Shown piece after piece: positions 45,997-57,700 of a stretch of DNA of 64,000 nucleotides. Positions within the stretch are counted from its first letter, which is position 1. Each line of letters begins with the position of its first letter. The stretch comes from Takakia lepidozioides (Eukaryota; Streptophyta; Takakiopsida; Takakiales; Takakiaceae), in the NCBI GenBank assembly GCA_030704615.1, contig CM060733.1, positions 28,270,001 to 28,334,000 of the forward strand. Reading direction: 5' to 3'. Under the pieces are notes generated by a model, which worked only from the letters and a program-made list of their open reading frames with translations, was not told the origin of the DNA and searched no databases. A program made the position numbers and the translations under genes.

Positions 45997-48943
45997 CAAT
46001 TCCTTCTACTGCTTCGACGGTGAGACGAAGAAGATTCTAATCCTAATGCTCCGATGGGTTGAAAATCCGGGTCATCCTCGACTTCACCACCGTTGCCATG
46101 ATCAATGCTGGAATCGTCCTTCCTATCCGACCTCATATGTCTAGGCCTTTGAATCTGCAAGCGACCTCAAACCACATTTAGTTCTCTTTGAGGTCGACTC
46201 CCACTCCGGTCTTGAATACCATCCACGGTATCTGGCCTGTTTGAAGGCCGATCGCCTACAAAAGGTTGGACTGTTCTATGTCGTTTATGGACTTGGGACG
46301 CAATTGAAGGGTCTCGAAGGAGGTACCGGAGGGGGGACTGCCCGAGATGGACCGACATTAGATGGTCCGACATGTGAGGAACCACGAGTCTGCTTCGCAA
46401 CACGTCGGTTAAGGTGGAATTGTAGTGGCAAGTTGTCATCATCCGAGGCTTCAACTTCTGCCCGATCCAATGCAGCAGAATGATGTGTGCGTGTGGAAAA
46501 CAGATCAACCCTGTTGCTCCTTAATGCCCGCTGTGTTGATGGGGAGCTGGATCGGTTTTGGCATTGTGGTGGAGCTGATTGTATCGGTGAGGCATGATCC
46601 CGTCCTGTCGACTGTACAATGGGTTCGACACCATCGTTTGTATGAACATGGTTGCATACGTCGATCGGTCCTGGCAGTACATCACCCCTAAGCTCCATTG
46701 GGGCACTACCGGTGGTTTCAGCGTGTAGTGGAGGACAAGGGTCGACCCCAACTTCATTTTGAGAACCATGTTCTGGGGATGATACGATTGCAGCTTCATC
46801 TTCATCTGCGATATGCATTTCTTCAAGAAGGTCATCAAAGGTCGGATGGATATAAGCATCATCCTCTGTGAATGTAAACGGGTCATATGCATTTTCAGGA
46901 GCATCATCGGATCTATCTTCACTATCGGAGGTACATGATTCCCTCTGAGATGATTCTCTCTGAGGCTCAGTATCGTCACTCATCAAATCAGCCTCAGAAG
47001 CAGAGTCTTCGGAATGCAAATTCCTCTCATACCATGCTGCAGCATCATCCGCTGTCTTCTCACGTAGCAGTCGGCAATTGATATACACATACACCAATTT
47101 GTCAGCCCTCGCGAGATTCAACCTGTTGCGAATATTGTTGTTAACAAATGAGTAACTGCTCCAATTGCGTTCGCAAGATGAGGCAGAGCACACTTGAGCA
47201 AGAATACGCTTCGCAATGGGAGTCAATGTTCTTGCTTTAACTTCAATCAGATCCCACCATTCATATGGCAACATATTGAGCTCTTTTGGAATCCGACATG
47301 TCCTCAAAAGGGTCGTGGCGATCTGAGAAGCATTGGTACTCGGATATAGCTCTCTCTGCATGGTTCGGCGGAGCCAGTGGCATGAGCATTCGCACGAGGC
47401 CGGCCTTGGCATTTGCGTCGTCTCGGAGCATGGTATTGTCGAGCAAGAATGGATTGAGCAAAACCCCGCATAATGCAAGTCCGTTCGAAGCATCGAACGA
47501 CGGTCGTAAAATGCATCATCAGCACTGTCCGCAAGTTCAGGTTCCAAGGAGAAGGGAGGATGCCTCAAGGATTGGATGTGCTTATCAAGATTTTGCATTA
47601 GTAACCATGTCTTGCCCATTACTGGTTGCTTTCCATCAAACTCCCGCAAGACGATTAACACCGGCTCTACCATATAAACAAAGTTTTCACATTTCTTCCA
47701 GAAATCATCGTTGCGAATGTTATTTCGAACTTTTTGACTTTTGCCCAATGACTTGGCTTATCTAGAGTCCCGCAATGTCTGTGTGTACGCATCCCATTGA
47801 GAATCAATGATGGTGTGCTCCAGACTACTCGTCACCGTCACCAACTGATCCACCATTAAGAAGTTAGTGGCAAAACGAGTTTCGCCTGGATTGCGGAGGC
47901 TGTATTTGGCTTCGTGCCTCCTATATATTGCCAAAGGGATGTGGTGTGTGCGGATGAACGACACAACAGTCTTCGGTCGCTTGACAAGTTGTTTCACCCA
48001 CTATTCTTTTCCCCAATCTTCCAAAAGGAGGTCAAGGATATGAGCAGCACAACCTTGATAATACATATGGGGATAACGTGCCAACAACATGTCTGCAGTG
48101 TTTTCCATGTTAGCGGCATTGTCTGTGCATATTTGCACGATTCTATCACTTCCGATCTGTTCGATGAAGTCTGTCAATAGTTGGCATTGATAACGTCCAT
48201 CTTTCTTCTCGTCGCTAGTGTCGACCGATCTCAAGAATTGTTCCCCAGCTGGACATACGAGCATGACATTGAACAACGGTATGTTTGTAATAGAACTCCA
48301 ACCATCGGCACATATAGTGCTTCCATATTTTCTGATGCACACGTCCATCCTATCGTTGACCTTTTGGGTAAGCTCGGTCATGACGTCTTCTAGCAATCAT
48401 ATGCAAAGATTGTGATAAGTCGGAGGCACGTACGTGGATCTGGACTCCGAGGTTGCTTTAACGGCAGAAACAAATGCCGGAAGCCTTGCCACATTAAATG
48501 GTATGTTGGCCTCGAAGAAAAACTGCGCCCATTTTTTTATCCAACTGTATTTTCGCAGACAAGTTAAGACCTTTCTGCATGGATTACTGTCGTAATCTTC
48601 TACTCCGTTGAAGTGTAGGGGTACAAAGAGATGTTGAAGCAGATATTGCTCCAGCACAACCCACTTGTCCAAGGACACCCGAAGCCTCACAAGAGTCGCC
48701 CTGGGTACTAATCGGGGCATCCTGACGGGAAGATGGAGTGTTCTGCTCAGAGGTCATGTCCAGATCCAAAGACATTGGAATATTGCCTCCACACTGGGCA
48801 AAGTGGTTTTTTACCCGCATAGATGCTTTAGGGCTTAAACCCACCCCAGCGCTCTTCACACCTTTATAGCCGAGATAAGCGAGCAACCGATCCTTACGAT
48901 AAAAACATTTTAATCCACATAGGTTGCAGTCAACAGAGTGCAA
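45997..48943 (-). pseudogene. hAT transposase (DUF659 / hAT dimerisation type)
   Basis: Order on the minus strand: a BED-like zinc finger (CNLCGLKCFYRKDRLLAYL, then a C-terminal Cys); a DUF659 region (DGWSSITNIPLFNVMLVCP, QICTDNAANMENTAD, GCAAHILDLLLEDWG); FIRTHHIPLAIY; and the hAT C-terminal dimerisation block LAQVCSASSCERNWSSYSF followed by NNIRNRLNLARADKLVYVY. An acidic tail follows, and a last small exon (46153-45997, acceptor TTGCAG). In-frame stops at about 48382 (TGA), 48000 (TAG) and 47760 (TAA) and a frame change near 48690 kill it. A TATATAAGG box near 49170 is a likely promoter. The gene is head-to-head with the second ParB-methyltransferase gene. No terminal repeats were found. 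Confidence 0.8.
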
Positions 48944-49635
48944 TGCGATAGCCCAACATTTCTACACCTGTCAGCAACCCAAGTGGGTCGATGTGGGTTG
49001 TAGTGTTGAGCTTATACACAATCTGCTGAAGTGCTTTGGTGGAAGCCACAACGGCAAAAGGTGCGCACCCTCCTCTTGGGCTACACTCTCGTTCAATGGA
49101 AGAGAACATAAAAAACAACCTCAAGTGTTTGCGCCAAAAGAAGTGAGGAGTTTGGTGACCCTCCTCCCTTATATATGATCCAAGAAGGATGAAAGTGAAA
49201 TCAAAGCTTCTACGTTGCCACCTCCACAACTCCACATGCTTCCATAGGCCTAGTTTGATCTTTCAAGGTGCTCTTGTATGTTTGGCTACAACCTCCCTTC
49301 CATGGTATGCGCCGGCGCATATGCTTGGAGCTCCTTGAGCAAAAATTTCTTCAAGGGCCTCAAATCTTGTCAATTTTTGAGTTGGTTGCACATATATGTC
49401 ATATGCGCCGGTGTAGGTGGTCGGAGGTCCTTTGTCGGGATGCTCAGGCCTGTATTCTACTCCAAGTTGTAAGCTTTGAAAGACAAGGATATTCATGGAA
49501 TTAGTTGACTATCCAAATTCATTTGTTTTCTTCATGCAACCATGACACTGAACTGCTCTTTTTACATATTATACATTCACACATGTGCTCTTCTCATACA
49601 CTGACATCTTGAACTGTTTTGGTCTATGGAATTAG

Positions 49636-52600
49636 GAAAATACTACTACAACTGAAGCTGTGGAGGCCGGGACACTTGCAACCATTATTGACGACATTGA
49701 TGCAGGGAATTGGGGGGCAGATGAGTATGAAGAGGATACAACATCTAGTGATCCTCTTTCTCTAGATGCCAAACAGGCAATTATTCTGGAAAAGAAACAA
49801 GATCTGAATGTAACTTTCAGGTCCCTCCTCATTGAGGATGGAGTTATGGACATTCCATTGTGTCGCATGATTTCTATGCAGGTTGTTAGGCCCGCCCTTG
49901 CCAACAACATTCTAAAGCTTAGAGGAGACTTCTATTCTGGATACCATCCAGGAGCAGCCGTGTTCTATGTTTCTGTTGAGGGGATTGATGGATCTACTAT
50001 AGATGTAGGTCCTGATATCATCTCTACATGGGATAGTCATTGGAAAACAGTCAATGATGAGTTTGAGAAGTATCTTGAGTCCAAGCCAAAGTTGCATCAT
50101 CTTCGGGGGAAGATGTTTCATGTCTGGGATGGGAATCATAGGCTTCAAGCATGGTATCCCTATATCAATGAAGTTCATGGGGCCAACTTGTCAAGACATG
50201 TCTGTGTGACAAGTTGGGTGCTCAATGCGGACATTGAAAATCGTGGTTCCCTCAGGTCCATCATGGATGGAGTGAATGTGTGAGTTTCCTTTCTATTCTT
50301 CATTTACTTTCATGTTCAATGTTGTCATGTTCTTGCTCAATGGATGTACATATACACATCTTCTTTCTAATGATCATATTTTATATGTGCAGGGCAACAG
50401 AGAGGGCATATGTTACATCCAAATTTGTGCACTTGGTTTGCAAGGTCAATATGATTGGCCTTACACCTGTCTCTGAATGGAAGAATGTATTGAGGAAAGA
50501 GCAATACGACGAATGCATCAAGAAAGCAGGAAAGACTTGGTATAACCTAACAGTCCATGCAATGACAGAGATTTTGTACAAGGTAACATCATGTCTTAAC
50601 CAAGTTTCATTCTTTGCATCCATAGACAAGATTCACCTCTAGTTCATGTTATGAACTGTTTTGGTTCTTTTGGCAGCATGATATTGTTGAGGCCCAACGC
50701 ATGGCGGGGGAAGCTTACAAACTTGCTGAGGGGCCAAAGAGTCAAGAGGGCCTTGAAGATACAATGAGATAGGCTGGATTGAAAGTAAGGGAGCAACACA
50801 AGAGTCAGCTTGTGAAGTTGCTTCCTATTGCTGATCCAACCCTTGGAGAGGGGTTTCTCCAAGAACTTAAACTGCATTGGTCACGTGTAAAGGCAGGATC
50901 AGAGGAAATGACCCAAGAGAAAATGGTGAACATTGCTACCGCCCGGGTGGATCCTGAAGAAAATGTGGAATGGCTACATATATGGAATGGAGACCAAACA
51001 CTTCACGACCGTAATTTTTTTCCACCCGGGCCTATCAGTGGGCCAACACTTGATCCTTGGCTGAATAGAAGGACTTTTTGGTGGCAGGTACATATACAAT
51101 CACTATCTTCTCAATGCAATTAATTCATTTTGTTGATGACACATTAACATAGTTATTTAACTGATTGTATTTTCTGGCAGCTTCGCAAGGTTGCCTTGGC
51201 TCAGTTTGCCTTGTACACCACTCAGCTTGGCCAATTTCATGTTGCCTTGGAGGAAGGAGAGAGTGAGAGTCTGGGAGACTACATGGATACATGGAAGATG
51301 ACTCATTTCAATGAGTTGTTTCATAGAGAGTTCTCATTGCCAAAGGGGCCATTCAGAGGCAATGATTGGGAACAACAAACAGGTGGGGAAAAGGTGGTGG
51401 GACGGATTTTATTCAGGTACCATCTTTCCATTGCATTGTACATGGATAGTGTATATACCTTGTAAGTCAAAAATGTCTATGCTTCAAGTATTTTTCTAGT
51501 ACATTGGAATATACATGTTTCTTAATGTGCTTGTTCAATTGTTGAACAGGTTGCATAAATATTTGTCTCCACAATAACTTTGAATGTATTTGTATTTTAG
51601 GTACATGAGATTTGTGCTTGTACCGAGTGATGGATTTAAGGCTGAGCCCAAGTTTCTGATGGCTTGGAAGTTTGGTGCTCAACAAGCTTCCATGTACACA
51701 CCTGCAATTGAGGAAGATTGGGGTGTGGAACACCGGGAAGGGGGGGGGTGGTATTTGGATATGCCCAAGGGTACTATCCCCTATGCAGAAATGGGACTTC
51801 ATAAGGAATGTGTTCGCAGGCAGTCAGTGAGTGATGAAGGGGGTATCTCCACTGAAGTCCTTGTTCTTGATCTGGAGCATGCAGAATAGATTGCTACACA
51901 GGCCGCTGACGCTGTAGCCCAAGTGGTCCCTGCCGTTGTGGGTGTACCAAAACGCAAATCACGAAAAAAAAAAGGTGCGGATGTCAATGTAGGTGTGGCC
52001 CCCAATGCAGGTGTGGCTTCTATTGCTGGTCCTATTGGTAGTTCTTCACATCCTTCAAATCAGTTGGTTGTAGTGCCTGCACCTACTACTCGAGGAAACA
52101 AGCCAAAGGCAGGCGAACATCCTTACAGTGCAGTGTCATTTTCTGGTGGTGCACCTAGCATGTATCGCATGAAGATCATGCCTACTCATTTCATTGATAT
52201 GGTGGAGGCCTCAAGCACATCTCCTGATGCGACCTTGAAAGAGCTCATGGAGTTCTTAAAAAATATGAGTTTCCCCCAACAAACAAACTTGAATGTAAGG
52301 AATTCTTCGATGTTTTTATATCCTCATCATCCGGCTATTGACTCCTACATTTTCTGTATGTTGTTTGCAGTTGCCAGGAACTTGGTCTAGTGTTGTGGAT
52401 GGAAAAAGCGTGCATGTGGCTGTGGACATGATCATCGTGGACTGCCCAACAGGAATGCATGTACAGGGCTGTTTGGATGGTGTACAGGTTCCTCCCTGGA
52501 ATGCTTTTGATAAACGGTATTGGGAGTATGCATTCTCCATTGCTAATGACCTGTTGGATGACAATGGATGCTTGGTGTTCTTGTAGGGCTCCGATGATTC

Positions 52601-53776
52601 CTTTGCATTGGAGCTCTTTTCTTACTCCAGGGGCAGCTCTATTTCCGTATTATCAAGGAAATATACTTGCATCAATACCACCCCTCTACACACTCAGACA
52701 GGAAAGGTAAAAATCATCCCTCTTCAATATCTCATTGTTTGATGTTTCATCTTCCTACTCTCATACATATTATTAAACCATCCGGGTGCACTGTTTTTGT
52801 GGAAATGGCACGTCTAATAGACCATGTTCTTCCACGCCCTTGTCCTCACCAAGCAAGGAGGACTATTCAAACTGCGTGAGTCTGGCAAAGTTGTGGACCC
52901 CCTTGCAGACCCTGTTGAGTTGGATGCCATCTACAACCACATTCCAGATGTTGCACTACCCATGCAAACTCCTCAACAAGCCTGGAGGGATGCGCGAGAC
53001 CGTAGTCCCGCCTTCATGCAAGTGTTGTTGGAGACATGCTCACCTCCTGGCTCCCGCATTTTGGATCTCACAGCTGGCACAGGTTTGCATTGGTCTCCAT
53101 TTTGTAATTAAAATCTTCTGAGCTGATTCATGATCATTAACTGTTATCCGATATAATATCATCATTGCACGTTTTTTTCCTGCAGGTTCTACATTTATTG
53201 CTGCCCGCGAGTCTGGACGTCATGTATTTGGTCTTGAGGGGGACCAAACGTTGTATGCAGCACGTCTCTCTGCACTTCAAAATACTCAACCCGTTTTGGT
53301 TTCATCTGTGGTAACTCCAACCATTCAACGTCCTGTGAGTTTGTTGGAACCCTCCGCTCCTAAGGTGGCGCGCAAGCTTGGTCTTCATCTCGGCAGTACT
53401 TCCTAGTGAGTATGTCTCGCCTCCATTCCCTTTGTTGCAATCTCAAAGCAAACCATTCCCATTTGATTTGTTAACATAAGTATACATGTATGTGTGATGC
53501 AGTGATGGGATTGTACGGACCATCTACGATAGTCTACCCCAAAGTCCTCTTTCATCATTTTATCTACCTTCGTATGCCGAGTCCCAAGCTTTGCATTCAA
53601 TACATCAACAACGTGATGTAGGTCTTTCCAATGATCTGTTGTTTGACCGAAGAGCAGCTATTGTTGGACAATCCGTGGATAGGTTGCGTAGAGTTGAGGC
53701 TTTCATGGATGTGTATGCCTCTGAATCACAGGCTTATGACACGGATGATGAAGTATCAGCTGATGATGTTATGTAG
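49636..53776 (+). pseudogene. ParB/sulfiredoxin-like plus beta-class methyltransferase-like protein, copy beside hAT
   Basis: Exons aligned to the 8784-14420 gene: 49636-50280, 50394-50582, 50678-51087, 51181-51416, 51601-52294, 52371-52706, 52821-53082, 53186-53405, 53503-53776. Nearly all intron positions and phases agree between the copies. The ParB-like part has MDIPLCRMISMQVVRPAL and FHVWDGNHRLQAW. The methyltransferase part has MIIVDCPTG (motif IV place), SPAFMQVLLETC, RILDLTAGTG-STFIAARESG and HVFGLEGDQTLYAARL. Motif I here is closer to the canonical form than in the other copy. In-frame TAG codons at 50770, 51887 and about 52584 each fit Gln CAG changed to TAG. The first exon equivalent was not found. 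The palindromes of the other copy's introns are absent. Confidence 0.7.
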
Positions 53777-54721
53777 GTAATTAGAAATTACATATACAAT
53801 ACATTGTCCTCATTGTCAGTCCGAATTTTTTGTTATTTTTTATGATACATGTATTTCTCTCTAGTGTAAGGTAAAACAAATGGGGCAAATGACATGGTGT
53901 TGAAATCAGATTTCATGTTGATTTATCTATGTAATAGTTTGTACATAGATCTCTACTGCATTTCATAGATCCCTTTACCTTAATGCAAGTTCGACATGCA
54001 CTTCAGCACTATCAAATCTCATCATTAGTAAGATCAACCCTTATGAGGATTGTGGCATGTTATGTACACACAGGGTGACTATCTTTATCTCATTAGTGTT
54101 TCATTTCATTAGTGTTTCAAGTCTGAATGGGTAGTGTAGTGATATGAACTAGGCTTGGTACCCGATAGGTTGTGGGTTCTATCTCTGATGGACATTATGT
54201 TTTTGTAAAATAAAAATATTTCAGAAGATAGATATATAGATACTGCAAAACCTATGTAACAAGCTCCCTAGTATTGTCAAGCTCCCTAGCATTCCCTTAG
54301 CATTGCTCCATTCGGAACTTCAAACTAGACTCCCACCATTGGAAGAGCCCGTACCTTCACCATTTGTATCTAACAAAGAGCCGTGCCTCGTCACTTTTTA
54401 ATTTTTCGACCTTTTTTCTCATGTTGGAAAGCCATAAAAGCAACATATTCCTCTCCCATTCCTATACTCACCCATGTGGAATAATAATACAATGAATATG
54501 GAATATTCTATATAGAATATTCTTATTCCATCCTTTGATATTTTGACTATGGACCCTAAGATTAGATGAATCACAATTTTATTTTATTTTTTGGGTACCC
54601 TTATTTAAGTGTTGTACATATAAAATTGTTCCTATGCATATCTAAAATTTGTATGCACGCATACATTCCTCCATATGCATGCATTTGTGTGCGCATATAG
54701 TATAGGCTACCTCCAGCCGGG
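53777..54721. other. Gene-free AT-rich stretch with tRNA-like motif
   Basis: No coding sequence is supported. At about 54127-54195, GGGTAGTGTAGTGATATG and GGTTGTGGGTTCTATCTC vaguely resemble pol III A and B boxes of a SINE, more weakly than at 44.5 kb. Confidence 0.35.
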
Positions 54722-57700
54722 GTGTTATTGGGGGCAGCCACCTCTTTGTGTCAAGCCCCACTGTTCTCGGCAACCATGATTGCGACGCCGGGGGTAAGAC
54801 CAGCTGCAGTGTTCACACTAGCAGCAACACCCTACGAGAGTGGGGAGGTCACTTCATCTTCTGCGGAGTTACTGGAAGGTGTAGTGGCAGAGGGATCATC
54901 ATATTTTAGGGTCAAGACTGCCACGGCTGCGCCGTGGCAAGCTGCAGCTGCCAGGTTGACGGAGCTGCCAGCTAGGCCAGCCTTTGAGCGCGCCATGGTG
55001 ACACCTGGAGTTGTCTTGTTAGACAACCAAGGAGACATTTTCACTTTGAGTGGACCGGCAGGCAAGAAGTACCGGCCACTGCGGGTCTTGTTAGACTCAG
55101 GAGCTCAGCCACTGATATTGGGCAGAGCTGCTATTGCAGGTTTGGGCCTCATGGAGGCGGATATGGAGCCTTGTCCTTTCCAGATACAGCCATCTCTGGG
55201 AGGATCAAAGCAGGCTCGGGGCATGACACGGGCGTGAGTTGGCCATTGGACTACAACCAAATCATCCTGTAGATGGCTCAGTGATGCGAGCCAAGGCCAT
55301 TGTGACAGACGCGGTCTCTTACGATGTCCTTGTGGGTGGGGCAATGTTATATCTCATGGGCTTCACCCTGGACTTTTGGGAGGAGTCACCATCCTACAGG
55401 CCTGGATGGCAGTCAGGGGATGGTCGTCGTGCACAGCTCCCTGTGACATTCATTGGGGGTATTGCGGCTGCCCAGCGGGGCAAGATGCCAACACTAGCCG
55501 CCTTTACAGCTGTAGTTAGTTGGCCTGGAGTGTTGCAGGAAGGCAATGCCCATGCAGAGGATGTGCCACCTCCAGCAGAGCAGGATGACATGCATGGTAC
55601 GGCGGAGTTGCCTGCCATGGTTGCTCACACTCCATTATGGGGTACAAGCAAGGATTTGTAGCAGGCTGCTGATAGACGGGTACAACAAGCCTAGGTAGAG
55701 GCCTTCGTATCGTCATGAGAAGAGGAGAGTGCGGTGATTGCACCAGGACCACCTCAGTTGTCGCCATTGGACACCACACCTCTTGTGTGGCAGTGCCCGG
55801 ATGAAGGCATATGCCTTCTGGACTTGTTTGGCGGGATCAGCACTGGATTGGCTGCAGTACTGCAGGCAGGTGTACGAGTTTGACGTTACCTGTATGTGGA
55901 GAGGGATGAGACTGCATGACGCGTCTCACTGCGCCATGTTGCTCAGTTGGTACAGCAGTACCCTGATTTGTTGCCAGTGTCTGCAGTTCGTGGATACCAA
56001 CAAGTCTTGCCAGCAGACATTTCGTTGCTGGGGGCGCAGGATTTAGAGCGGGTTGGCTCCATTGATCTGGTAGTGGCAGGTTGGCCCTGCTAAGAGCATT
56101 CATCAGCCGGGCATGGCAATGGATTGCGAGACTCGAGGACGGGTCTGTTTTGGGAGATGGTGCGGATTTTGCGCCACTTGTAGCTTCATCAAGCTGTATC
56201 TCCAGCATACATCTTGGAGAATGTGCCACTGATGGATGATTCTCGGGCCAGGGTGATGGTCAGTGTGCATCAAGTCCGGTCGTGGCTTGGGTCAGCAGTG
56301 TTGCTGGATGCAGCTGCAGTGGGGTCATGGGCTCATCGTCCACGGCTATGGTGGACTAACTTGATGTCACCCGCACTGCTCAAGCGTGCATTTGATGGGG
56401 TGCAATGGCCAGCACACCTCACAGTGGATAGCATTTTGGACACAGGGAGGCAGTCTCAACGTGTGAGACACGATGACCGTTTGCCTTTGGCAGTGGTCAA
56501 CAGGGTGGGTCAACCACGAGCAGCATTACCTACACTGCTCAGCTTCCCAGGATCCCATGCTTTTCGGGATGGTGGACCTGGCCTCTTGTGGGATAGCCAG
56601 TTGCAACAATTAGTGGAGCCCAATGCTGACGAGCGCGAGCGGGCGATGGGTTTTATCACAGGTACCACGGCGGTGCCATCTCTTTCTGAGGCATCACGTC
56701 GTCAGGTGTTGGGGCAAGCAATGGATCTCAATTGCTTGACCTGGATTATCAGCTTGGCTATGGCTGAGCAGCGCAGAGTACGGAGTACACTTCCCTTCAT
56801 GATCTCCCTGCCTACCGAGACGGTACAGGCAGCGAGTGGGGGCGAGCAGGTGAGGACCACGAGGTGCAGGCCGCATCCATGGCACACGTGGGAGGTGCTC
56901 GAGGTTCAGAAGGAGTTGGCAGCCAAGGCGGCGGTGATGGATCGGGTTGGGGATTTTTCTCGGATTGAGGAGGTCCTCAAGGATGGGATGATGGGGCAGG
57001 ATGAGACATTGTCACTGACAGAGGAGGCAGTGGTCACTGCTCAAGAGGTTGCAGCATAGCAACCACGGGACACGTCTTCTACCTCTAAGCCTGTTGGACT
57101 CAAGGTTGCAGTCACGGAGGACAACTGGGAGCCTGATGTTGGACCTATAGTCACCGGAGGAGAGAGACGACGTATACGGCGGTTCTTGAGGGCTTACAGG
57201 AACTGCTTTGCCTTCAATTTGAAGGACTTAGGAGCAGTGAAGGGTCAAGAGATTCGCATTGAATTGGCTACTGACACGCCAATCTTTCGGAGACCCTATA
57301 GATACAGTGACATGGAGATGTCCTTGATTCAGATGAGAACTCAGGACCTTTGGGAGGCTGGTTTGGTGGAGCTATCTGGGGGAGAGTATGCTTCAGCCAC
57401 AGTGATGCCAGCCAAGAAGGATGTCTTTGGCAATTGGACGGAGAGACGTATGTGCGGTGATTACCGGCTTGTAAATCGTCAGACCAAGTCCGATAGGTAT
57501 GCCATGCCAATACCATAGGAGATCTTTGATGCCATTGGGCATGCCAAGGTCCTTAGCATGTTGGATTTACGATCCGGATATCACCAGTTGCCGATCAAGG
57601 AGGCGGATAAGCAAAAGACGGCATTCTGGGGGATCAATGAGCACGGGAAGGATTGCCTATACCAGTGGCGGTTCTTACCATTTGGGCTTAAGAACGCTCC

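Noticed and set aside
50770-52587. Several TAG and TAA codons at Gln positions, hinting at a reassigned genetic code as in some green algae
   Set aside because: TGA also replaces Arg and Trp in neighbouring elements, and all cases fit C-to-T decay. Other frames end normally at TAA/TAG/TGA, so standard code plus pseudogenes is simpler.
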